A stretch of 8,249 nucleotides of DNA, from NCBI GenBank assembly GCA_017457345.1, contig JAFTHR010000168.1, forward strand, positions 1-8,249, in the 5' to 3' direction. Origin of the DNA: Clostridia bacterium. GTDB taxonomy: Bacteria; Bacillota; Clostridia; Christensenellales; Borkfalkiaceae. Below, piece after piece: positions 1 to 6,606 of this stretch. The notes under the pieces were generated by a model. The model did no database searches and had not been told where the DNA came from. It saw nothing but the letters and a program-made list of their open reading frames with translations. The position numbers and the translations under genes are program-made. Position 1 is the stretch's first letter, and each line of letters begins with the position of its first letter.

Positions 1-813
1 GAAACGCCCTCGAACTTCCGTTGCGAAGGCAAGTTAGACGACTATTTAAAAGAACAAGGCGTGGTGGGGATTTACGGCGTTGATACCCGTGAACTCACCA
101 AGATTTTGCGCGATAACGGCGCAATGAACGCGTATATCGGGGATAAGCCTTTGCAAGATTTGAGCGTTCTTCAAGAATACGCGGTGAAAAACGCCGTTGC
201 GAAAGTCACGGTAAAGGAAACGAAAACGTACGGCGAAGAAAGTGCGCCCTATACCGTTGCGTTTATGGATTTTGGTGCAAAAAATAGCGATATCGCCGAA
301 CTTACGGCAATCGGTTGCAAGGTTTTGCGCGTACCTGCCGATACCAAAGCGGAAGAGATTTTTGCTATGAACGTAGACGGCGTGGTATTGAGTGCAGGTC
401 CTGGAAATCCCGCGGAAAACGTGGCGATTATAGAAGAAATAAAGAAAATAGTTGGTAAAAAACCCGTTTTCGGCGTTTCCCTTGGTTATCAAATGTTAGC
501 GCTTGCGCTCGGTGCGCAAACGGCAAAAATGCAGAAGGGGCACCGCGGTGGACAACCCGTAAAGGCGCTTGATAGCGGAAGAGTGTATATCTCTTCGCAA
601 AACCACGGCTACGTTGTGGTTGCATCTTCGGTGACGGGCGGTAAAATCGATTTCGTGAACGTGAACGACGGTACTTGTGAAGGGATTGACTACGCGGAAC
701 AAAAAGCGTTCGGCGTGCAATTCGATCCGTCCGCATGCAGTATTGCTTCGCCTTCGAACATTTTATACGATAAGTTTATTGCGAATATGAAAAAGGAGAA
801 AACCAATGCCTAA
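1..813 (+). CDS. carA: Carbamoyl-phosphate synthase small subunit, 5'-truncated by the window, glutaminase triad lost
   Basis: This is the C-terminal 270 residues of CarA, open in frame 1 from the first base; roughly 110 N-terminal residues lie upstream if it has the usual length of about 380. CarA normally hydrolyses glutamine and channels ammonia to CarB. Family landmarks are clear: PSNFRCEGKLDDYL and GIYGVDTRELT near the start, LSAGPGNP (usually LSNGPGDP), GHRGGQPV and SQNHGY. The catalytic residues are not the usual ones. The nucleophile motif reads GVSLGYQ instead of GxCLGHQ (Ser at 478-480, Tyr at 487-489), and the His/Glu motif reads QFDPSA instead of QYHPEA (Asp at 724-726, Ser at 730-732). 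The reading frame is otherwise intact and flanking family sequence is kept, so this is not an obvious pseudogene. It probably acts as a structural partner of CarB, leaving the complex to use free ammonia. Its end overlaps carB by 8 bases. Identity is certain; loss of glutaminase is a strong inference. Confidence 0.95.
   Translation, partial: ETPSNFRCEGKLDDYLKEQGVVGIYGVDTRELTKILRDNGAMNAYIGDKPLQDLSVLQEYAVKNAVAKVTVKETKTYGEESAPYTVAFMDFGAKNSDIAELTAIGCKVLRVPADTKAEEIFAMNVDGVVLSAGPGNPAENVAIIEEIKKIVGKKPVFGVSLGYQMLALALGAQTAKMQKGHRGGQPVKALDSGRVYISSQNHGYVVVASSVTGGKIDFVNVNDGTCEGIDYAEQKAFGVQFDPSACSIASPSNILYDKFIANMKKEKTNA
793..798 (+). promoter_or_regulatory. Ribosome binding site of carB inside the end of carA
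   Basis: AAGGAG lies 7 bases before the carB ATG at 806 and within the last codons of carA. Together with the 8-base gene overlap it fixes the carB start and suggests translational coupling of the two subunits. Confidence 0.8.
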
Positions 814-3800
814 GAGAAGTGATATTAAAAAAGTTTTGGTTATCGGGTCCGGCCCTATCGTAATCGGTCAAGCGGCGGAGTTCGACTACGCCGGTGCACA
901 AGCCTGCCGCGTGTTGAAGAGCGAAGGGATTAACGTTGTTCTTTGCAACTCCAACCCCGCAACGATTATGACGGATAAAGCGCTTGCAGACGAGATTTAT
1001 CTTGAACCGCTTACGGAAGAATCGTTAAAGCGTATCATCATCAAAGAAAAGCCGGATAGTTTGCTTGCTTCTCTCGGCGGGCAAACGGGGCTCACAATGG
1101 GTTGTAAACTTGCAAAATCCGGTTTCCTTGCCGAACACGGTGTGAAACTTATCGGTACAAAGTTAGATGCGATTGATCGTTCGGAAGATAGAGAACTCTT
1201 CAAAGAAACGATGGAAAAAATCAATCAGCCCTGCGTTCCTTCCGATATTGCGTACACGGTAGACGAATGTGTGGCGATTGCCGAAAAACTCGGTTATCCC
1301 GTTATCATCCGCCCTGCATACACGCTTGGTGGGGCAGGCGGCGGTGTGGCGTATAACGAAGAAGACCTTCGCTTAATTTCCCACAACGGCTTAATGCTTT
1401 CCCCTATCACCCAGGTGTTGATTGAAAAATACATTGCAGGTTGGAAAGAAATTGAATTCGAGGTGCTTCGTGATAGTGCGAGCAACGTTTTAACCGTATG
1501 CTCCATGGAAAACGTCGATCCCGTTGGTATTCACACGGGGGACTCTATCGTTATTGCTCCTGCCGTCACGCTTGCGCATAAAGAATATCAAATGCTCCGT
1601 ACGGCAGCCCTTTCGATCATCACCGAACTTGGAATCGAAGGCGGTTGCAACGTGCAGTTTGCGTTAAACCCAGATTCGTTTGAGTATTCGGTAATCGAAG
1701 TAAACCCCCGTGTTAGCCGTTCGTCTGCACTTGCATCAAAAGCAACGGGTTTCCCCATTGCAAAAGTGACCACGAAAATAGCGCTTGGCTATACCCTTGA
1801 CGAGATTAAAAACGACGTGACGGGGAATTCCTACGCTTGCTTTGAACCGACGATTGACTACTTAGTAGTCAAAATGCCGAAATGGCCGTTCGATAAGTTC
1901 TTGTATGCAAAGCGTGAACTCGGTACGCGTATGAAAGCGACGGGTGAAGTTATGTCGATCGGTACGTCGTTTGAAATGGCGATTATGAAAGCGGTGCGCG
2001 GTGCGGAAATTTCCACCACCACTATGAACTATAAAAAGTTCTTAGACTGGTCGAAAGAAGATTTGATTGCCAACCTTTCTGAAAAGACGGACGAACGTAT
2101 TTTTGCGGTTTATGCGGCAATGAAGAAAGGGGTTAGTATCGACGAGATCTTCCAAAGAACGAAAATTGATAGATGGTTCTTGAACAAGTTTAGAAACCTT
2201 ATCAACTACGAAAACCGTTTGGCAAGTGAAAAACTCACTCGTGAATTGTATGCAGAAGGCAAACGCCTTGGCTATTTAGATAAAGATATTGCGGCGCTTA
2301 GCGGTCAAAAACTCCCTGCAAAGAAAAAAGCGGTATTCAAAATGGTAGATACCTGTGCGGCAGAGTTCCAAGCGCAAACCCCGTATTTCTATTCCACGTT
2401 TGACGAAAAAGAACACGACGAAGCAAAACCTTTCGTGGATAAGAGTACGAAAAAGCGCATTATGGTTATCGGCTCTGGCCCTATCCGTATCGGTCAAGGG
2501 ATCGAGTTCGACTATTCTTCCGTGCATTGCGTGTGGACGCTTAAAGAAATGGGCTACGAAGTGGTTATCGTTAACAATAACCCCGAAACCGTTTCTACCG
2601 ACTTCGACACGGCGGACAGACTCTATTTCGAACCGTTGACGCCGGAAGACGTACAACACGTTATCGACGTTGAAAAACCCTACGGCGTTATCATTACGTT
2701 CGGTGGGCAAACGGCAATTCATCTTTGCTCGTACTTTGCAAAGAACAACATCCGTATCCTTGGTACGGGGGCGGATAGCGTAGACGCGGCAGAAGATAGA
2801 GAGCGTTTCGAAGCGTTGCTTGAAAAGTATTCTATTCCTCGCCCGAAGGCAATCACGGTTATGAACAAGGACGAAGCGCTTGCTGCTGCGGAAAAACTGG
2901 AATATCCCGTCCTTCTTCGCCCTTCCTACGTTATCGGTGGACAAAATATGACGATTGCGTTCACACAAGAAGACGTGTGCCGTTATATGGACGTAATTTT
3001 GGCGCAAGGAATTGAAAACCCCGTGCTTTGCGATAAGTACTTGATGGGTACGGAACTTGAAGTAGACGCCATTTGCGACGGGAAAGACGTGTTAATTCCC
3101 GGTATTATGCAACACATTGAACGCACGGGCGTGCACTCGGGCGACTCGATTGCCGTATATCCCCCTTATAATTTAGACGATACGATTTTAGAGAGAATTA
3201 TCGAAGTTTCCACGCAACTTGCGCTCGAACTTAAAACGAAAGGTCTTATCAACATTCAATACTTGATCTATCGCGGTCAATTATACGTAATTGAAGTAAA
3301 TCCCCGCGCTTCGCGTACCGTGCCTTACATTTCCAAGGTGACGGGCGTGCCGATGGTGGAACTTGCAACCAAGATTATTGCTGGGCAAAAACTCAAAAAT
3401 CTTGGCTTTGGCACGGGTTTATATCCCGATTCCCCTTACGTTGCGGTGAAAGTTCCCGTGTTCAGTTTTGAAAAGTTGAACGACGTAAACTCTCAACTTG
3501 GTCCTCAAATGAAATCGACGGGTGAAGTGCTCGGTCTTGGCAAAACGCTGGAAGAGGCAATGTTTAAAGGTCTTGTTTCGGCAGGCTTTAAAATGTGCCA
3601 TCCTTCGGCAACCCGTTCGGTTGGCGTGTATATGACGATTAACGATAAAGATAAATCGGAAATGGTCACCATTGCCAAGAAGTTCGGCGACCTTGGTTGC
3701 AATATGTATGCAACGAAAGGCACGGCGAAAATTATTTCCGACTTGGGTATGGACTGCGAAATTGTAGACCGCTTATCCGCGACGGACGAAATGATTAAGT

Positions 3801-4861
3801 TGATGGACGAAGGCAAGATCGACTATATCGTTTACACGGGTAAAACGGATATGGAATCGATTAACGACTTTATCCGTTTGCATCACCATGCAATCCTGCT
3901 TGGTATCACGGTGCTCACTTCGCTCGATACGGCGAACGCGCTTGCGGATATCATGGCAAGTAAGTTCACGGAAGATAATACCGAACTTGTGGATATCAAC
4001 AATTTGAGAACGGAAAAACTCCGTCTTTCGTTCACCAAAATGCAATCTTGCGGCAACGATTATATCTACTTTGATAACCGTGACGGGAAGATTACCTGTC
4101 CGGAATCGATTGCGGCAAACTATGCAATTCCGCACTACGGGATCGGTGGCGACGGTATCGTGCTCATTGAAAACTCAAACGTTGCAGATGCAAAAATGCG
4201 CATCTTTAATAAGGACGGTTCAACGAGTTCCGTCAGCGGTAATGCCATCCGTTGCGTGGGGAAATATCTCTACGAAAAAGGAATTGTGGATCGCCGCGAA
4301 ATGACGATTGAAACGCTCGGCGGCGTGAACGAAGTAAAGGTGTTCTCGTTCGGTGGAAAGGTAAACTCCGCGAGCGTAAACCTTGGAAAAGCGGAACTTG
4401 CAGGCGAAAAGATTCCTTGCGTTTGGAAGGAAGATCGAATTGTCGATAAGAAAATCACGGTAGCAGGGAACGATTATAACGTCACGCTTGTGAACCTTGG
4501 TAACCCCCAGTGCGTTGTGTTCTGCGATAAGGTGGATGCGATTGACGTGGAAAAGGTGGGCACGGCGTTTGAAAACTGCGAATACTTCCCGCAAAGAATT
4601 AACACCGAGTTTATCCGCGTGATCAATAAGGTGACGATTAAGATGCGCGTTTGGGAACGCGGCAACGGTGAAACTTGGTCTTGCGGTACGGGTGCAGCGG
4701 CGGCAGTTGTTGCGGCGGTGCTCGGCGGGTACTGCGAAAAGGATACCAACATCACGGTAAAACTTCGCGGTGGCGACTTAACGGTGAACTATCGTTCGAA
4801 TGGCGAAGTGGAATTGATGGGCAACGTGAAAACGGTGTTCGAAGGGGTTTTAGAAATCTAA
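806..4861 (+). CDS. carB: Carbamoyl-phosphate synthase large subunit fused to a C-terminal diaminopimelate epimerase-like domain
   Basis: A 1351-residue protein, about 280 residues longer than ordinary CarB (about 1070). Residues 1-400 are the carboxyphosphate half: IGSGPIVIGQAAEFDYAG, Arg129 and Arg169, GGAGGG, His243 in GIHTGDS, Gln284, Glu298 and Asn300 in IEVNPRVSR. About 400-550 is the oligomerisation region. About 549-935 is the carbamoyl-phosphate half: IGSGPIRIGQGIEFDYSS, RPSYVIGGQNM, GVHSGDS, IEVNPRASRTVPY. About 937-1066 is the MGS-like allosteric domain ending in LTSLDTANALAD. From about 1072 to the end is a DapF-fold domain, described separately. The synthase halves keep the ATP-grasp residues I can check, so synthesis of carbamoyl phosphate from bicarbonate, ATP and ammonia in the cytoplasm looks intact. 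No stop or plausible restart lies between the parts; an in-frame TTG at 4004 has no Shine-Dalgarno before it. The start is fixed by AAGGAG at 793-798. The next gene begins 13 bases after the stop. Confidence 0.96.
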   Translation: MPKRSDIKKVLVIGSGPIVIGQAAEFDYAGAQACRVLKSEGINVVLCNSNPATIMTDKALADEIYLEPLTEESLKRIIIKEKPDSLLASLGGQTGLTMGCKLAKSGFLAEHGVKLIGTKLDAIDRSEDRELFKETMEKINQPCVPSDIAYTVDECVAIAEKLGYPVIIRPAYTLGGAGGGVAYNEEDLRLISHNGLMLSPITQVLIEKYIAGWKEIEFEVLRDSASNVLTVCSMENVDPVGIHTGDSIVIAPAVTLAHKEYQMLRTAALSIITELGIEGGCNVQFALNPDSFEYSVIEVNPRVSRSSALASKATGFPIAKVTTKIALGYTLDEIKNDVTGNSYACFEPTIDYLVVKMPKWPFDKFLYAKRELGTRMKATGEVMSIGTSFEMAIMKAVRGAEISTTTMNYKKFLDWSKEDLIANLSEKTDERIFAVYAAMKKGVSIDEIFQRTKIDRWFLNKFRNLINYENRLASEKLTRELYAEGKRLGYLDKDIAALSGQKLPAKKKAVFKMVDTCAAEFQAQTPYFYSTFDEKEHDEAKPFVDKSTKKRIMVIGSGPIRIGQGIEFDYSSVHCVWTLKEMGYEVVIVNNNPETVSTDFDTADRLYFEPLTPEDVQHVIDVEKPYGVIITFGGQTAIHLCSYFAKNNIRILGTGADSVDAAEDRERFEALLEKYSIPRPKAITVMNKDEALAAAEKLEYPVLLRPSYVIGGQNMTIAFTQEDVCRYMDVILAQGIENPVLCDKYLMGTELEVDAICDGKDVLIPGIMQHIERTGVHSGDSIAVYPPYNLDDTILERIIEVSTQLALELKTKGLINIQYLIYRGQLYVIEVNPRASRTVPYISKVTGVPMVELATKIIAGQKLKNLGFGTGLYPDSPYVAVKVPVFSFEKLNDVNSQLGPQMKSTGEVLGLGKTLEEAMFKGLVSAGFKMCHPSATRSVGVYMTINDKDKSEMVTIAKKFGDLGCNMYATKGTAKIISDLGMDCEIVDRLSATDEMIKLMDEGKIDYIVYTGKTDMESINDFIRLHHHAILLGITVLTSLDTANALADIMASKFTEDNTELVDINNLRTEKLRLSFTKMQSCGNDYIYFDNRDGKITCPESIAANYAIPHYGIGGDGIVLIENSNVADAKMRIFNKDGSTSSVSGNAIRCVGKYLYEKGIVDRREMTIETLGGVNEVKVFSFGGKVNSASVNLGKAELAGEKIPCVWKEDRIVDKKITVAGNDYNVTLVNLGNPQCVVFCDKVDAIDVEKVGTAFENCEYFPQRINTEFIRVINKVTIKMRVWERGNGETWSCGTGAAAAVVAAVLGGYCEKDTNITVKLRGGDLTVNYRSNGEVELMGNVKTVFEGVLEI
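4019..4858 (+). other. DapF-like domain of the CarB fusion, first catalytic cysteine replaced by serine
   Basis: Residues about 1072-1351 of the fusion, near 280 residues, equal a whole diaminopimelate epimerase (274 in E. coli). That enzyme interconverts LL- and meso-diaminopimelate for lysine and peptidoglycan synthesis with two cysteines acting as acid and base. Seen here: SFTKMQSCGNDYIYFDN (the usual N-terminus), FNKDGS, NTEF (Asn1266), ERGNGET (Glu1284, Arg1285) and SCGTGA with the second cysteine, Cys1293 (4682-4684). Departures: the first cysteine motif, usually MCGNGIRC, reads VSGNAIRC, with Ser1144 at 4235-4237; GNPH reads GNPQ (Gln1235, 4508-4510); and the usual DRHFGIG reads IPHYGIG (1108-1114). 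The fold is probably kept. Normal epimerase activity is doubtful; a weak, altered or regulatory function is possible. Homology is certain, function is open. Confidence 0.9.
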
Positions 4862-4864
4862 AAC

Positions 4865-4869
4865 GGAGG
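4865..4869 (+). promoter_or_regulatory. Ribosome binding site fixing the GTG start at 4875
   Basis: GGAGG stands 5 bases before GTG at 4875-4877, in the 13-base gap after the carB stop. It supports the GTG start; an overlapping GTG at 4873 is in another frame. Confidence 0.75.
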
Positions 4870-4874
4870 CAAGT

Positions 4875-5477
4875 GTGGACGTATTATACGAAGAAAGTGC
4901 CTTGAATCAACAATCGAATCGGGGCAGGATTCTACACAAGATACTCAAATTACTTTTTTGCGTGTTTATATCGCTCGGTGGGATTGCGGCGTTTATGACG
5001 ATCGCCACGATCCCGCTCGGCGAAGGCGCAACGTGGGAACTTTTCATTGTTGCGTTAGGGATATTTTTGGCTTTTGCGGCTTCGGCTGCAATCACGTTCT
5101 TAGTGATGCGGAGATTAAACGTTAGTTTCGATTATACGTTCGTTTCCGGGGAACTGAGAATATCCAAGGTGTTTAACGTGAATAAGCGCAAGCGCATTTA
5201 CACGTTAGATGCAAAAAACATCATACAGTTAGGAGACGTGGATAGCCCGTCTTACGATTTTCTCGTTTCCGATCCGACCTTGAAAAGGGTTGTTTGTACG
5301 TCTAACCAAGAACCGAGCGAAGGTAAGTTCTTCTTGTATATCGATTATGCCGACGAAGACGGGAGAGCGGTGTATATTTTAGAATGCAGAGAAGCGCTGC
5401 TTATCAATCTTTTAAGATTTTCAAAGCGTAGCGCGCCTGCAAACGATTACGTTTCAAAAGCAAAGAAAGGCGAATGA
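4875..5477 (+). CDS. Small membrane protein with two transmembrane helices and a soluble C-terminal domain, function unknown
   Basis: A 200-residue protein that I do not recognise with certainty. It starts with GTG, supported by GGAGG at 4865-4869. A polar N-terminus of about 22 residues with basic residues (RGRILHKILK) precedes two hydrophobic segments, about 24-47 and 54-78, joined by a short loop (PLGEGATWE). After the charged MRRLN follows a domain from about 85 to 183 rich in alternating, beta-prone sequence (FDYTFVSGELRISKVFNVNK, then RKRIYTLDAKNII, FFLYIDYADEDGRAVYILE). Both termini are predicted cytoplasmic by the positive-inside rule. The pattern resembles uncharacterised clostridial two-helix proteins with a PH-like domain (possibly the DUF6106 type); that is a memory-based guess. 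It lies 13 bases after carB, and its stop overlaps the start of the desulfurase gene (TGATG), so the operon is tight. No catalytic motif is visible. Confidence 0.85.
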   Translation: MDVLYEESALNQQSNRGRILHKILKLLFCVFISLGGIAAFMTIATIPLGEGATWELFIVALGIFLAFAASAAITFLVMRRLNVSFDYTFVSGELRISKVFNVNKRKRIYTLDAKNIIQLGDVDSPSYDFLVSDPTLKRVVCTSNQEPSEGKFFLYIDYADEDGRAVYILECREALLINLLRFSKRSAPANDYVSKAKKGE

Positions 5478-6604
5478 TGATTTATTTAGACAACGCGGCA
5501 ACCACCAAACCGAACTTACAAGCGGTAGAGCGTGCCCGCGTATACTTAACGGACAATTTTTATAACCCTTCGGCTCTTTATAAAGAAGGATTTGCAATGC
5601 AGAACGACATTAAAAAAGCGCGTTCTGCGTTGCTTTCGTTCGTGGCAAACGAGCGTGAGTTCGAGTGGGTGTTCACGTCTTGCGGAACGGAGTCTGATAA
5701 TCACGCCGTATTCACCTTTGCGAAACGCGGTAACGCCGTCACGGCGGAAGGGGAGCACTCGGCGATCGAGAACTCCTTTAAAGAACTCCAAAACCGTGGC
5801 GTGGAAGTAAGAAAAGCGCCGCTGGAAAAGGACGGCTCTGTAAACGTAGAGAAACTCCTTTCGTTAATCGACGAGAAGACTTCGTTCGTTTCGGTAATGC
5901 ACGTAAACAACGAAACGGGCGCAATCAATGATATAAACGCTATTGCAAAAGCGGTAAAACAAAAAAATCCGCGCGCGATTTTTCATAGCGACGGTGTGCA
6001 AGCGTACGGAAAATTGCCCGTCCGTTTAGAAAAAGAAGTAGACCTTTATTCGGTTAGTGCGCACAAGATAGGTGGCTTAAAAGGCGTTGGCGGCTTAATT
6101 AAGCGCAAATCGCTTGTGCTTTCCCCATATATCTACGGCGGTGGGCAAGAACAAGGCAGGCGTAGTGGCACGGAAAATACGTTCGGCATTATGCAGTTTG
6201 CCTTTGCGGCGGAACAAAAATACGCCGCTATTTCGGCGGATTTTGCTCGCTTATCATCCTACCGTGAGAAGTTTTGGGAACTTCTTGATCGGGATATTTT
6301 CACGCGGATTTCCAGCGAAAACGCTTCGCCGTATATTCTTTGCCTCTCGGCAAAAGGTTTGCGCGGGGAGATTTTGCTTCATTTGGCAAACGACGAAGGT
6401 TTGATTATCGGTACGGGATCGGCGTGTTCTTCAAACGCAAAAACCCGTTATAGCCGTGTGTTAAAGGCTTGTGGGTACGATAACGAAACGGCGGATGGAG
6501 AATTGCGCATTAGTTTTTCTTCGGAAACGACGGAAGAAGAAGTGGAGCGCGGGGCGCAGATCTTGAACGCCGTAGCGAGAAAGTTAAAAGGGAAAATGAA
6601 TTAA
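5477..6604 (+). CDS. Cysteine desulfurase, NifS/IscS type, likely sulfur donor to ThiI
   Basis: A PLP-dependent class V aminotransferase-fold enzyme that removes sulfur from cysteine as a protein persulfide, leaving alanine. Counting from ATG 5477 (375 residues), the N-terminus is the canonical MIYLDNAATT. His94 is in EHSAIEN, the PLP-ring residues Asp172 and Gln175 are in HSDGVQ, the Schiff-base lysine Lys197 is in SAHKIGG, RRSGTEN binds phosphate, and the persulfide cysteine Cys317 is in GTGSACSS. All key residues are present. A second ATG at 5474 lies directly upstream. I prefer 5477 because AAAGG (5466-5470) is then 6 rather than 3 bases away and the family usually starts at MIYLDNA. The gene overlaps the membrane protein gene by 1 base (4 if 5474 is used) and is followed after 2 bases by thiI. 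This matches the nifZ-thiI pair of Bacillus subtilis, where the desulfurase serves ThiI. A role in Fe-S assembly cannot be excluded, as no iscU-like scaffold gene is seen here. Confidence 0.95.
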   Translation: MIYLDNAATTKPNLQAVERARVYLTDNFYNPSALYKEGFAMQNDIKKARSALLSFVANEREFEWVFTSCGTESDNHAVFTFAKRGNAVTAEGEHSAIENSFKELQNRGVEVRKAPLEKDGSVNVEKLLSLIDEKTSFVSVMHVNNETGAINDINAIAKAVKQKNPRAIFHSDGVQAYGKLPVRLEKEVDLYSVSAHKIGGLKGVGGLIKRKSLVLSPYIYGGGQEQGRRSGTENTFGIMQFAFAAEQKYAAISADFARLSSYREKFWELLDRDIFTRISSENASPYILCLSAKGLRGEILLHLANDEGLIIGTGSACSSNAKTRYSRVLKACGYDNETADGELRISFSSETTEEEVERGAQILNAVARKLKGKMN

Positions 6605-6606
6605 AG

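Noticed and set aside
46..492. - strand open frame opposite carA
   Set aside because: Low-complexity Phe/Arg-rich translation; the + strand encodes recognisable CarA over the same bases.
1..813. carA as a pseudogene
   Set aside because: There is no frameshift or internal stop, conserved non-catalytic motifs persist, and coupling to carB with a good ribosome binding site is intact; loss is limited to catalytic positions.
2460..2510. Sequence resembling 838-890 as a possible DNA repeat
   Set aside because: This is the ancient internal duplication of the two CarB synthetase halves (IGSGPI..IGQ), not a recent repeat.
2276..3007. Long - strand open frame of 243 codons opposite carB
   Set aside because: It is a shadow of the carB frame, rich in Arg, Phe and His with no family motif, and the + strand product is certain.
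4004..4006. TTG as an independent start for a separate dapF
   Set aside because: No Shine-Dalgarno precedes it and no stop ends carB before it; a single fused product is the simpler reading.
4675..4905. + strand frame overlapping the end of carB
   Set aside because: Alternate-frame translation across the DapF end with no ribosome binding site; it conflicts with two supported genes.
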